Source: Paenibacillus_S sp043945595 (GTDB lineage: Bacteria > Bacillota > Bacilli > Paenibacillales > NBRC-103111). From it: a DNA stretch of 64,000 bases. This document shows, piece by piece, positions 9,867 through 19,078 of this stretch. The stretch's first letter is position 1. Each line of letters opens with the position of its first letter. A program made the translations under genes and the position numbers. The notes under the pieces were generated by a model. That model was not told the origin of the DNA and made no database searches. It saw only the letters and a program-made list of their open reading frames with translations. The stretch spans positions 930,001 through 994,000 of the forward strand of contig NZ_JBIFNP010000001.1 in assembly GCF_043945595.1 (NCBI RefSeq). Direction: 5' to 3'.

Positions 9867-10106
9867 CTATTCCTCTGTCCCGGGTTCCCCCGCTTCAGGC
9901 TCCGTCTCCGGTGAAGCTCCTTCGGAGCTTCGATCTGACGCGGAAGAGGGCCGGGGACCGGGAAGCCGGCCTGCGCGCGAAGCCGCTTCGCGGAGCAAAT
10001 ATTCAATATGCCCGTTCACGCTGCGGAACTCGTCGTTGGCCCACCGCTCCAGCACCTCGTACAGCTTGGGGTCCAGCCGCAGGGCGAAATTTTTCTTCGG
10101 TGCCAT
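9867..10106 (-). CDS. small ribbon-helix-helix (Arc/HicB-antitoxin-like) protein
   Basis: A 79-residue protein. Residues 5-45 (NFALRLDPKLYEVLERWANDE) follow the strand-helix-helix pattern of Arc/MetJ-type DNA-binding proteins. The rest is an acidic, Pro/Ser/Glu-rich tail without structure. It starts 24 bases after the SPFH gene on the same strand, so it is probably co-transcribed with it. No toxin gene is adjacent, so an antitoxin role is not supported. The ribosome site is weak (GAAGG directly before the ATG), so the exact start is uncertain. A DNA-binding or membrane-partner role is inference. Confidence 0.7.
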   Translation of the reverse strand: MAPKKNFALRLDPKLYEVLERWANDEFRSVNGHIEYLLREAASRAGRLPGPRPSSASDRSSEGASPETEPEAGEPGTEE

Positions 10107-10130
10107 CCTTCAGTTCGTCTCGAGCCCGGG

Positions 10131-10973
10131 TTAATACAGGCTGCCGGTATTAATAATAGGATTAGCGGAACGATCGGATACGATGGCAACGAGCAGATTG
10201 TTGATCATGGCCGCTTTACGCTCTTCATCCAGCTCGACCAGGCCTTCCCGCTGCAGCTGGGCGATGGCAAGCTGCACCATGCCTACGGCGCCTTCGACGA
10301 TCATCGAGCGGGCCGAGATGATGGCTGCCGCCTGCTGCCGCTGCAGCATGGCGCTCGCGATCTCCGTGGAGTAAGCCAAATGCGTCAAGCGGGCTTCCAG
10401 TACTTCGACGCCGGCGACCGACAGACGCTCTTGCAGCTCGCTGCCCAGCTCTGTGGCAATTTCCTCCGAGTTGCCGCGCAGCGAATAGCCCGTATCCCCG
10501 AATACGTCGTAAGGATATTTATTGGCGACATGACGGAGAGCGGTCTCGCTTTGAATTTCAACGAACTGTTCGTATTTATCGACATCGAACATGGCTTTGG
10601 CCGAATCGATAACCCGGAATACGACGACGGCCGCAATTTCGATCGGATTGCCTTCGATATCGTTGACCTTCAGTTTTACACTGTTAAAGTTGCGGACGCG
10701 CAGCGAAACCTGCTTGCGCATGGAGAAGGGGACGGTGATCCATAGGCCGCTCTCGCGCAGCGTGCCCGCATAACTGCCGAAAAAGGTGACGATCATCGCT
10801 TGATTCGGCTGAACGACGACCAGACCCGACAGCAGGATTATTGCGATGAGCAGTGCGGGAATGCCGAGCAGGAACGATTCCTTAATAAGCATCGTCACGC
10901 CAAGTGCGCCAAGCACCAGAATAAGCAGTAAACCGAGAAAGCCGTTAATAACCCATGCCTTTGTTTCTTTCAT
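10131..10973 (-). CDS. SPFH/Band 7 domain protein (stomatin/prohibitin family)
   Basis: A membrane-anchored scaffold protein of 280 residues. Two closely spaced hydrophobic segments lie in the first 55 residues (VINGFLGLLLILVLGALG and a second stretch ending in VVVQPNQ). The Band 7 domain and a charged helical region containing MLQRQQAAAIISAR follow. SPFH proteins organise membrane microdomains and protease complexes; the partner here is not known. The ATG at 10973 follows AAGGAG, and a longer reading from 11036 lacks a ribosome site. The small RHH gene follows immediately. No NfeD-type protease gene accompanies it. Confidence 0.85.
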   Translation of the reverse strand: MKETKAWVINGFLGLLLILVLGALGVTMLIKESFLLGIPALLIAIILLSGLVVVQPNQAMIVTFFGSYAGTLRESGLWITVPFSMRKQVSLRVRNFNSVKLKVNDIEGNPIEIAAVVVFRVIDSAKAMFDVDKYEQFVEIQSETALRHVANKYPYDVFGDTGYSLRGNSEEIATELGSELQERLSVAGVEVLEARLTHLAYSTEIASAMLQRQQAAAIISARSMIVEGAVGMVQLAIAQLQREGLVELDEERKAAMINNLLVAIVSDRSANPIINTGSLY

Positions 10974-11261
10974 AATCAACCACGCTCCTTGTTGTAATAG
11001 GATGAGAATATCGTTTTGATATTTATATGATATCACTTTTTCTATTTAATGTAAATTGGTATATTATCCCTGTTGCGGTTCCTTATTATGATTTGCAAGC
11101 AGAGCCCCATACAGAGGGATGCAGAGAAGGTCCAAGGAGCTCCTGCAGCCTGCTTTTGTCAGACCGGGCCGAACGGCGTTGACTTCAATGAACCGTCATG
11201 CTATAAGTGGGTAAAGAATAATTTTCATTCCTAATCTATAGCCAAAGGGTGGTGTCCGATC

Positions 11262-11603
11262 ATGGAAAAAGTGAACACAGAGCAAGCGTTTGAGGCGCAT
11301 ATTGCCAATGAGCTGCCAACGATAGCCGTCTTTAAAACAACCTGGTGCAAAGACTGCCATTTTATCGATCCTTTCATGCCGGGGGTAGTGGAGGCTTATA
11401 AAGGGCGTCTGAACTTTATCGAGCTGGACCGCGACGAGGTGCCCGATCTGTGCGAGAAGCTGAACATTTTAGGGATTCCAAGCTTTATCGCATTCCGCAA
11501 AGGTCAAGAGCTGGTTCGTTTCGTAAGCAAGCTCCGCAAGACGAGAGACGAAATCGAGCAGTTTCTGGACCGGGCGCTGGAGGTTTCCTCCGCGTTGAAA
11601 TAA
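11262..11603 (+). CDS. thioredoxin-family protein with a CKDC active site
   Basis: A 113-residue cytosolic thioredoxin-fold protein. The active site reads WCKDC near residue 29 instead of WCGPC, and the cis-Pro is in GIPSF near residue 70. It resembles the B. subtilis YtpP/YdbP group, for which general redox roles are assumed. The first 20 residues are standard beta-alpha sequence without a signal peptide. GGTGGTG precedes the ATG. The gene is monocistronic and closed by a terminator. The altered active site suggests a redox potential or partner different from that of TrxA (35231). Confidence 0.85.
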   Translation: MEKVNTEQAFEAHIANELPTIAVFKTTWCKDCHFIDPFMPGVVEAYKGRLNFIELDRDEVPDLCEKLNILGIPSFIAFRKGQELVRFVSKLRKTRDEIEQFLDRALEVSSALK

Positions 11604-11627
11604 GGATAGCCATTAGCGAAGCAAGGT

Positions 11628-11690
11628 CCGTTTTGGTGCGGCTGACGTCCTTTAAGGACGGTACATTCCGTCACAAAACGGGCTTTTTTC
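11628..11690 (+). terminator. terminator after the thioredoxin-like gene
   Basis: CCGTTTTG with following bases pairs with CACAAAACGG around a second small hairpin (CGTCCTTTAAGGACG), followed by TTTTTTC. It lies 25 bases after the stop codon. Confidence 0.75.
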
Positions 11691-11855
11691 TTTCAACGGT
11701 TTGTAACAATTCCGCATGGATTTGCTTTGGGTTTATGGCTATAATGAAACAAGAACGACTCGGTTAGCCAAGATTTGCGGGCTTGTGTCGGATCCTGTCC
11801 AGGTCCCGGTATCCAGGCTTGACCGATTCATAGAAAAGTAGGTGAATCGCATCTC

Positions 11856-12791
11856 ATGAATCCGCAACGATGGTTGAAGGGCTTCTCGTTTGCCAGCATG
11901 TTCGGCATGCTGCTTATTTTAGTGATGGGCGCTTTGGTGACCAAGACGGAATCGGGCCGCGGCTGCGGTGACGATTGGCCGCTCTGTAACGGCAAGTTTA
12001 TCCCTGCATATACGATCGAATCGATTATCGAGTACAGTCACCGGTTCGTAGTAGGGGTCGTAGGGATGGTCCTGCTTGTTGCCATGGTGCTTGTATTTGT
12101 CTACAGCAAAAGAAAAGACGCCAAGTGGTTCGTCGGCGGAGCGATGTTCTTTACGATTCTGCAGGCGATTCTGGGAGCGCTGGCTGTCATCTGGCCGCAA
12201 TCCTCCTCGGTGCTCGCGCTGCATTTCGGGTTTTCGCTGATGGCTTTCGCCTTTACTCTGCTTCTTGCCTTGGTATATACGCGTTACGGCACGATTTTGG
12301 CCCAAGCGGCGGGCACGCTGACCTCGGGCTTGCAGAAGGGCATCTGGCTTGTTACGATTTACTGCTACGCCGTCGTTTATTTGGGCGCATTCGTGCGTCA
12401 CACCGATTCGTCCGGGGGCTGTGTCGGCTGGCCGTTATGCAACGGGCAGGTGATTCCCGAGCTGTCCGGAGCGACCGGCATTGTCTTCCTGCACCGGCTT
12501 GGAGCGATTGTCATGCTGATTTTGCTGGTGTGGCTGTACGTTGCCGTTAAAGCGCAGCGCGAGCCTAAGGACAATATGGTAATAGCCGCAAAATGGTCGC
12601 TGATTTTCGTCATCCTGCAAATATTCAGCGGAGCTTTCGTTACGTATTCGATGACCTCCGACTGGTATTTGATAGCCAGCTTGCTGCACACGATTTTGAT
12701 ATCCTGCTTGTTTGGCATCCTATGTTACCTATGCGTGCTTTCCCTTCAATCCGGGAGACAAGACAATGGACAGGCTTACTCGGCTCGTTAG
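11856..12791 (+). CDS. ctaA: haem A synthase (COX15/CtaA)
   Basis: Oxidises haem O to haem A for cytochrome aa3/caa3 oxidases. The 311-residue protein has eight membrane segments in two four-helix halves. Each half has its own haem-ligand His: EYSHRFVVG in the first half and LHRLGA in the second. The extracytoplasmic Cys pair of the first half is in GCGDDWPLC, with a matching GWPLCNG in the second half, as in Bacillus CtaA. The ATG follows AAGTAGGTGAA. ctaB is not adjacent. A TATAAT at 11740-11745 is a possible -10, but the -35 is weak. Confidence 0.94.
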   Translation: MNPQRWLKGFSFASMFGMLLILVMGALVTKTESGRGCGDDWPLCNGKFIPAYTIESIIEYSHRFVVGVVGMVLLVAMVLVFVYSKRKDAKWFVGGAMFFTILQAILGALAVIWPQSSSVLALHFGFSLMAFAFTLLLALVYTRYGTILAQAAGTLTSGLQKGIWLVTIYCYAVVYLGAFVRHTDSSGGCVGWPLCNGQVIPELSGATGIVFLHRLGAIVMLILLVWLYVAVKAQREPKDNMVIAAKWSLIFVILQIFSGAFVTYSMTSDWYLIASLLHTILISCLFGILCYLCVLSLQSGRQDNGQAYSAR

Positions 12792-12854
12792 CCGCGTAAG
12801 CCTTCTGTGCGTCGTTCAGAACGATATACATATTAAAAGGGGTTATGTGACGAG

Positions 12855-14625
12855 ATGATTCATCCGAATTTACGCACGTTTGTGGAAGCGCTACGCAAAG
12901 ATAACCAGCTGGTGGAGGTGACGGCTCCTGTGGATCCGAACCTGGAGCTGGCCGAAATTCACCGCAGGGTGATTGATGAGGGAATGAACCGGCGCTGCTC
13001 TTCACGAACGTCAAAGGAAGCTCCTTTCCTGTCGTAACGAACCTGTTCGGGACAAGCCGCAGGGTGGATATGGCCTTCGGCCCGAGACCGGAGCAGTTCA
13101 TGAAGCAGATCATTCAGGCAACGGATACGCTTATGCCTCCGACGCCCAAGGCGCTGTGGAATGAGCGCGGACTCATCATGGATTTGATGAAGGTTGGAAC
13201 GAAAAAGGTAGCTTCCGCGCAGGCTCCCGTCCTTCAGCAGTGCCGTAAGGACGCTCCGCTCGCCGGTCTGCCTGTCCTGACGAGCTGGCAGGAAGACGGC
13301 GGGCCGTTCGTCACGCTGCCGCTCGTTTATACCGAGCATCCCGAGAACAAGCATCACAACCTGGGCATGTACCGCATGCAGGTATTCGATGACCGGACGA
13401 CGGGGATGCACTGGCAAATCCATAAGGGCGGCGGCTTCCATCACTACGAGGCCGAGCAGCGCAATATGGCGCTGCCCGTCACCGTATTTCTGGGCGGGCC
13501 GCCCGCGCTGATCGCTTCGGCTATCGCGCCGGGGCCTGAGCATCTGCCGGAGCTGATGCTCACCTCGCTCATTCTCGGGCAGAAGCTGCCCGTGGCGGAT
13601 AATCCGCTCGGCGGTCACCGGCTTGTCGCCGAGGCCGAATTCGCCATCTGCGGCTCGGTGCCGCCGCATGTGCGCCGCCCGGAAGGGCCTTTCGGCGACC
13701 ATTACGGCTACTATTCCTTGACGCACGACTTCCCGGTGTTCAACGTAAGTCACGTATGGCACCGCAAGGATGCAATCTATCCTGCGACGATTGTCGGCAA
13801 GCCGCGCCAGGAGGATTACTACCTGGGCGAATTTTTGCAGCGGCTTCTGTCGCCGGCCTTCCCGATGGTCATGCCGGGCGTGAAGGAGCTATGGACGTAT
13901 GCCGAGACCGGCTTTCACGCGCTTGCGGCAGCCGTCGTACGCGAAAGCTACAGCCGCGAGGCGCTGGGAACCGGCTTCAGCATTCTGGGGCAGGGCCAGC
14001 TGACCTTGACCAAATTTCTGATCCTGACGGATCAGCCGGTCGCGCTGGAGCGCTTCGACCAGCTGCTTGAAGCGGCGCTAGAGCGTTTTAACCCGCACCA
14101 GGACTTGTTTATACTCAACAACACGTCGCACGATACGCTGGATTATACCGGGGACCGGCTGAATCATGGCAGCAAAGCGATGATGCTCGGAGTCGGCGAA
14201 CCGATCCGCAGCCTGCCGGGAAGCTATGAGAGCGGCGAGCTGCCGGAGATCGACGGCGTAGAAGTGTTCTGCCGCGGCTGTCTGGTTGTCTCGGGCGCTG
14301 CTTACGAGAAAGAGCCGCAGCTGGCTGAGCGGCTGCTGGAGCGTTCGGCGACCGTCTGCAGGACTGGCCGCTCGTTTTTCTGGTCGATGATGCGGCGGTT
14401 GCCCGTAACCAGAGCGCTTTTCTGTGGACCGTGTTCACCCGGTTTAATCCGGCGGCCGACATCTATGCGCGCAGCCAGCTGAAGGGTCATCACATTTCCT
14501 ATGAGCTGCCTCTGGTGATTGATGCCAGAATGAAGCCGGGCTATCCGGACGAGCTGCTCCCGCGCGAGGATATCGTCAAGCTGGTGGACAGCCGGTGGAA
14601 GGAATATTTTACAACAGGAGCGTAA
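12855..14625 (+). CDS. UbiD-family decarboxylase, probably menaquinone synthesis (two frameshifts)
   Basis: Prenylated-FMN decarboxylase of the UbiD family; with mqnE in the same window it probably acts in the futalosine route to menaquinone. The frame starts as MIHPNLRTFVEALRKD, breaks near 12986-12992, continues from ALLFTNVKGS, and breaks again near 14335-14345. The C-terminus then resumes as LQDWPLVFLVDDA and ends in DSRWKEYFTTGA. Restoring one G at the second break gives the expected EAFGDRLQDW. The repaired protein is close to 590 residues, somewhat longer than E. coli UbiD. The intact conserved sequence on both sides of each break suggests sequencing error, not decay. The EamA gene follows after five bases. 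Confidence 0.85.
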
Positions 14626-14630
14626 CAGAC

Positions 14631-15547
14631 ATGCTAACGGAAACAAGACCGACCGGCGGGCTGCAGCGTTTGCTGCCGCACGCCGGCTTTGTTATTGTCT
14701 ATATTTTATGGGGTATTAATATATCAGTCATGAAGATCGGAGGACAGCAGTGGTGCCGCTGGTATTTAATGGGCTTCGATATTTGAGTATCATCCCTTTT
14801 CTATGGGCGTATACTTACTTTTATTACCGTAAAAACGGCTTGAAGCTTCGGATGGCCGGACGCGATCTGGCCTTGATTTGCACGCTGGGCGTCGTGAGCG
14901 CCATCGGCATGGAGGCGCTGCTGCAATATGCGCTGCAGTTCTCCAATTCGGCGAACGGCGCCGTGCTGGGCAGAGGCTTTATGCCGGTCATTACGGCCGT
15001 GATCGCGGTGATCCTGAAAGATATCCGGTTAACCTGGCGGGTCATGCTCGGCATTCCGATGGCTTTTCTCAGTATTATTCTGATCGTGGCGGGAGGGGAG
15101 CACGGCTTCCATCTCGGAGCCGATACGCTGCACGGAGATGCGCTGCTGCTCCTGCGCAGCTTCCTCGGGGCTTTTTATCTGATTGGAATGAACCGGCTTG
15201 TCAGCAAATATCCGCTGGCGCTGCTTGTTTCGCTTGAGATGACGGCCGGCGCCGTCTCGCTGCTGCCTTTCCTGCTGTGGAAAGCGGATATCGCCTATCT
15301 CGCCGCGCGCAGCGGCGCGGGCTGGCTTTGTCTCGGGTATACGGCGCTGTTCGCAACGCTGATCGGTTTTACGCTGCATAACTGGAGCTTGTCCCGGCTG
15401 GGCTCCTTCAAATCGTCGGTTTATGGCTATCTGCTGCCTGCCACCGCCGCCTTGGCCGGCTATTGGCTGCTCCAGGAGCATTTGTCTGTCAATCAATATG
15501 TCGGCGGTGCCGGTGTGCTTGCAGCGATGTATCTGGTACAAAAGTGA
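14631..15547 (+). CDS. EamA/DMT-family transporter (one frameshift)
   Basis: A ten-helix drug/metabolite transporter of about 305 residues with two EamA repeats. The frame starts MLTETRPTGG, passes helix one (GFVIVYILWGIN), and is broken near 14745-14757 where CAGCAGTGG appears to lack one G. It continues as VPLVFNGLRYLSIIPF to the stop. AGGAG lies ten bases before the ATG, and the gene starts five bases after the UbiD gene, so the two form an operon. The transported substrate is unknown. The neighbour suggests a prenyl or menaquinone intermediate, but this is speculation. Confidence 0.82.
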
Positions 15548-15682
15548 CCGGATGCAGCGGTCGAAGGAAATCGCAGTCCCAAGACCGGCAGCAGTACGCC
15601 GGATGGGCGGAGCGAAGGAAGCGTAGCGGGCAGTTTATTGAGCATATAGAACTGAAGAAACACGAAAGGAGGCGGATTACCG

Positions 15683-16417
15683 ATGCTGAGAAGCTTGTTT
15701 CACGAGCCGGCACGAGCAGATCAAGGTTTGCTCAAAACGGCCAATGAGGCCATCGTCCATTACATGGACATGCTCCGCTCGATTCCGCCGGAGGAACGCA
15801 ACCTGCAGGAGCGCAGGTATCTCATCTGGAGCGGAAGCTTCCTGCGGGCGCTGGACGAGCTGGAGCAGAGCCAATACGCGGCGAAACGCTGCGGGGCGAA
15901 GGTTTCGAAAATCTTTTTGGATGAAATGAGCGAAGAGGAGCGGGAGGAATATCACCGCCATCTTTATTTTTATAAAAACGCGATTATCCGCTTATTTTCC
16001 ATACTCGACAAACTGGGTCATTTTATGAACGACCGGTTCCGGTTGAAGACCGAGGAGATCAAAGCGCGCTATTCTTATTTCACGGTTCTGCGCAATATGC
16101 ATGAGAATAAATTGTATATTGAACTGGAGGAACAGCTGTTTGCGTTGAAGAACAAAAACAGGGAGCCGGTAGACCGTCTGAGAAATGAACGGAATATGGA
16201 GATTCATACGATCAATGCGGATCTGCTGGACGACTTGCTGAGAGCGGCGGAGGAGAAGCAGGGGTATGATGAGCGTCATCGGATCGACGATATCCCTTCC
16301 CGGCTGAGGGATCTGGAAGAGGCCTGCGATATGACCTATGAGGCGGCTGGGCTGATCTTCAGCTATATCGCCAAGCTGACGCAGTCGTCCGGGCGTTACG
16401 ACACAGATACGGATTAA
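15683..16417 (+). CDS. Cthe_2314-like HEPN-domain protein
   Basis: A 244-residue, almost entirely helical, charged cytosolic protein that I assign to the HEPN family typified by Cthe_2314. Long amphipathic helices alternate. The segment LRNERNMEIHTIN near residues 170-182 resembles the conserved R-x4-6-H motif region of HEPN proteins, which in active members is the RNase site. Here it reads RNERNMEIH, so activity is possible but unproven. AAAGGAGG precedes the ATG. It stands between the EamA and SDR genes without a clear partner; no nucleotidyltransferase (MNT) gene is adjacent. Confidence 0.6.
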   Translation: MLRSLFHEPARADQGLLKTANEAIVHYMDMLRSIPPEERNLQERRYLIWSGSFLRALDELEQSQYAAKRCGAKVSKIFLDEMSEEEREEYHRHLYFYKNAIIRLFSILDKLGHFMNDRFRLKTEEIKARYSYFTVLRNMHENKLYIELEEQLFALKNKNREPVDRLRNERNMEIHTINADLLDDLLRAAEEKQGYDERHRIDDIPSRLRDLEEACDMTYEAAGLIFSYIAKLTQSSGRYDTDTD

Positions 16418-16507
16418 TCCGCTCAATCCTCGGTCCGCGCGGGTTGAATCGCTCTCTGCGTTCCTCTATACTGAGGTTAAGGGTTGAGGAAAATCAGGGG
16501 GGCGGGC

Positions 16508-17305
16508 ATGAACGAACGAAAAGTTGCACTCATTACCGGAAGCGCCAAAGGCTTAGGCAAAATGACCGCGCTTCAGCTCGCTGAATCAGGCTGCGACATT
16601 ATGCTCAATTACGTGAACAGCCGCAGGGAAGCGGAGGAGCTTCAGCGGCGTATTGAAGGCCTTGGTGTGCGCTGCCTGGCGGTGCAGGGCGATGTAGCGA
16701 GCCCCGACGACATGCACAGGCTGGTTGAAACCGCTGTCCAGGAATGGGACGGCATTGATATATTGATTAATAATGCGGGACCTTTTGTAAGAGAACGCAG
16801 ATTGTTTAGTGAGTACGAACCGCAGGAGATCGACTATTTGATGCGCGGAAACCTGCTCGGCGTTATGCAGCTGGATCATCTGGTGCTTCCCTTTATGCGC
16901 CGGAAGCGATGGGGAAGAATTATTCATTTCGGCTTCGGCCATGCGGCGGAAGCCCGCGGATGGCCGCACCGCGCTGTGTATGCAGCCGCCAAGGTAGGGC
17001 TGGTCTCCTTCACCAAGACGCTGGCGGTAGAAGAGGCGCCTCACGGCATTACCGTCAATATGATTTGCCCGGGCGATATCCGCGGAGCCAACAAGGAGAA
17101 GCGGATTGCCGAGGTGGAGCATGAGCGGGACGATGAATCGCCGCGCGGCCGCCCCGGTGCGGGTGAGGATATCGCGCGGGTGATCGCCTTTTTGTGCGAG
17201 GGGCGCTCGGATTTCATAACCGGCAATATTATGGATGTGTCCGGAGGCCTGGACCCGATCCGCGCGCTGATCGGCGCACGGACGACCGGGCAGGCGATTC
17301 AATAA
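16508..17305 (+). CDS. SDR-family NAD(P)-dependent oxidoreductase
   Basis: A short-chain dehydrogenase of 265 residues with the cofactor loop TGSAKGLGK (residues 9-17) and the structural NNAG motif near residue 90. The usual Ser-Tyr-Lys catalytic triad is partly visible: YAAAK gives Tyr and Lys, but the expected Ser position lies in HFGFGHAAEA and is not a clear Ser. This may limit or alter activity. The ATG at 16508 was chosen because the GGGGGG-rich site lies 5-10 bases upstream. The substrate is unknown. A terminator follows directly. Confidence 0.85.
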   Translation: MNERKVALITGSAKGLGKMTALQLAESGCDIMLNYVNSRREAEELQRRIEGLGVRCLAVQGDVASPDDMHRLVETAVQEWDGIDILINNAGPFVRERRLFSEYEPQEIDYLMRGNLLGVMQLDHLVLPFMRRKRWGRIIHFGFGHAAEARGWPHRAVYAAAKVGLVSFTKTLAVEEAPHGITVNMICPGDIRGANKEKRIAEVEHERDDESPRGRPGAGEDIARVIAFLCEGRSDFITGNIMDVSGGLDPIRALIGARTTGQAIQ

Positions 17306-17309
17306 ACAA

Positions 17310-17365
17310 AAAAAGACCCTTGTGGAGGGAAGAGCCGGGCTCTTTGACTTCCACAGGGCCTTTTC
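17310..17365. terminator. terminator between the convergent SDR and nfu genes
   Basis: CCCTTGTGGA pairs with TCCACAGGGCC outside an inner AGAGCC/GGCTCT stem. An A run on the left and TTTT on the right suggest use from both strands. Confidence 0.8.
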
Positions 17366-17366
17366 A

Positions 17367-17612
17367 TTAAAACACTTGAACAACCTCTTGAACGCCTTCT
17401 ACTTCTTCCAGCAGAGCGCGCTCAATACCGGCTTTCAGTGTAATGGTTGAGCTTGGGCAGCTTCCGCATGCACCCATCAAACGCAGTTTGACGATTCCGT
17501 CTTCCACATCAACCAGCTCAACGTCGCCGCCGTCGCGTTGGAGGAACGGACGAAGCTTATCTAAAACCTCCAGTACTTCATCGTACATGGTGCTTTGTGC
17601 ATTTTCACTCAT
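17367..17612 (-). CDS. NifU C-terminal-domain Fe-S scaffold protein (YutI-like)
   Basis: An 81-residue Nfu-type carrier that holds and delivers iron-sulfur clusters. The cluster motif CGSC (CxxC) lies near residues 49-52 in LMGACGSCPSSTITLK, and the N-terminal half carries the typical RPFLQRDGGDVELVD strand. It matches B. subtilis YutI in size and neighbourhood: yuzB and yutJ follow on the other side. AAAGGAGTG precedes the ATG. It is likely needed to mature Fe-S enzymes such as SdhB and MqnE in this window. Confidence 0.9.
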   Translation of the reverse strand: MSENAQSTMYDEVLEVLDKLRPFLQRDGGDVELVDVEDGIVKLRLMGACGSCPSSTITLKAGIERALLEEVEGVQEVVQVF

Positions 17613-17691
17613 CGGTATCCACTCCTTTCTATAACTATTATATTACATCGCGCAGCAAATTAAAATGGTCTACAAAGGCGGCTGATATAGG

Positions 17692-17944
17692 ATGCGACCT
17701 ATTATAGAATTTTGTGCCAGCAATATGCATCACGGAACGGAACCGGCTGATGAAAAAGCTGGAAGCCAATCCCGATTATGATGTCCTCGAATACGGCTGT
17801 CTCGGCAACTGCGGCGAATGCTATTTAGCGCCATACGCCTTGGTGAATGGCGAGAGAATAGCTGCCGCCACAGTTGAAGAGCTGGAAGTACTGATTGCAG
17901 GAAAAATTAAAGAGATCGAAGACATGCTCGATCTCTTTGACTAA
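17692..17944 (+). CDS. yuzB: DUF1450/YuzB family protein (one-base insertion)
   Basis: A small cysteine-containing protein of about 83 residues. The frame begins MRPIIEFCASNMHHGT, breaks at GGAACCGG (17739-17746), and continues as RLMKKLEANPDYDVLEYGCLGNCGECY. Removing one base from the 253-base span restores the frame; reading the site as GGACCGG would give the expected GTDRLMKK. The conserved CLGNCGEC cysteines suggest metal or Fe-S binding, though the family's role is unknown. It is divergent from nfu and convergent with yutJ, as in B. subtilis. A shorter reading from the GTG at 17714 lacks the conserved N-terminus. Confidence 0.82.
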
Positions 17945-17945
17945 C

Positions 17946-19022
17946 TTAACCGATCTGGTGCTTGGATTTCCATAGCACGCCACTTTTAATCAGGCGCGGT
18001 ACCATCCCGGTGATGGTGCGCTTGCCCATCAAACCGAAGCCGGATTTTTTACCGAGCGACCCGAGAACCCCTTTGAGCTTGATTTTGCCAAGCCGAGGGG
18101 TTTCGTTTTTCCAGACGGCTCTCAGCACATCGGCTACCTGCTTGCCTTGGCCCTGCGCCGCTTGCGCGCTTGGAGAGAACGGCAGGGAGGCACAGTCCCC
18201 GACGACATAAATATCCTGATATTCCTGTACCTGATGGTACGGGTTCAGCAGAATGCGGCCCTGCGAATCTTTGCCGAACGGAAGGTTCCGCACGATCAGG
18301 CTGGGCTGCACGCCGGCGGTCCAGATGGTAATGTCCGTCTGAATCGTTTCCTGCTGGGTGTCCTGTTTATTGTACAGCAGGCCGTCCTCGATACGGCAGA
18401 GGCTTACATACGATCTCATTTCGATATCGTGCTCCAGCATCCAATCCCGTACGAAGCTTTGTACCGGGCCGGGGAAGGAGGAAAGAATGCTGGAACCGCG
18501 GTCGATAATGCGGATATTCAGATCCGGACGGCTTTCACGCAGCTCCGCCGCCATTTCTACGCCGCTCAGCCCGCCGCCGATGATGGAAACTTGTCCATAC
18601 GGATTAATGTCATTGACGGCTTGATACGTTTTGCGGGTACCCGATAACGTTTGAATGCTGTGGGTGTACTGCTCCGCACCGATAATCTGGTGGTACTTGT
18701 CCACGCAGCCAAGAGAGATGACGAGCCAATCGTAAGATAGCGGCTCGTCGTTTTCGAACATAATTATTTTTTGAACGGGATCGACGGCAGTCACTTCACC
18801 GTACTTGAGAATTAAGCGCGGGTCTACTGGAAACTGGACGCGAATATCCAGATCGGACACGGTACCGGAGGCCAGAGCGTAATACTCGGTCTTTAATCCT
18901 TGATACGGCATCCGGTCTACAAGCACCAGCACGGTGTCCGAAGGCAAATCTTTTTCCAGCAGCTGGTTGGCCACAGTCAATCCGCCGTAGCCTCCGCCTA
19001 AAATAACTACTTTTTTCATCAT
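17946..19022 (-). CDS. NAD(P)/FAD-dependent oxidoreductase (YutJ-like, type II NADH dehydrogenase family)
   Basis: A 358-residue flavoprotein of the pyridine-nucleotide-disulfide oxidoreductase fold. The FAD site is GGGYGG at residues 9-14 and the second dinucleotide site is GGGLSGVE near residue 148. The FAD-binding GDCAS lies near residue 275. It belongs to the NDH-2-like family and matches YutJ by position beside yuzB and nfu. Unlike the ndh gene at 26484 it is short at the C-terminus, and quinone reduction is not certain. AGAAAGGG precedes the start. It probably acts at the inner face of the membrane. Confidence 0.85.
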   Translation of the reverse strand: MMKKVVILGGGYGGLTVANQLLEKDLPSDTVLVLVDRMPYQGLKTEYYALASGTVSDLDIRVQFPVDPRLILKYGEVTAVDPVQKIIMFENDEPLSYDWLVISLGCVDKYHQIIGAEQYTHSIQTLSGTRKTYQAVNDINPYGQVSIIGGGLSGVEMAAELRESRPDLNIRIIDRGSSILSSFPGPVQSFVRDWMLEHDIEMRSYVSLCRIEDGLLYNKQDTQQETIQTDITIWTAGVQPSLIVRNLPFGKDSQGRILLNPYHQVQEYQDIYVVGDCASLPFSPSAQAAQGQGKQVADVLRAVWKNETPRLGKIKLKGVLGSLGKKSGFGLMGKRTITGMVPRLIKSGVLWKSKHQIG

Positions 19023-19078
19023 TGCAAAACCCTTTCTATATCGCGGCCTAAAACTAGGATGTGTAATAACCTCTTGCT

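Noticed and set aside
9867..10106. Antitoxin of a toxin-antitoxin pair
   Set aside because: No toxin gene is adjacent; the neighbour is an SPFH protein.
17714..17944. Short YuzB reading from a GTG start
   Set aside because: It lacks the conserved MRPIIEFCASN N-terminus, which is present in the other frame just upstream.
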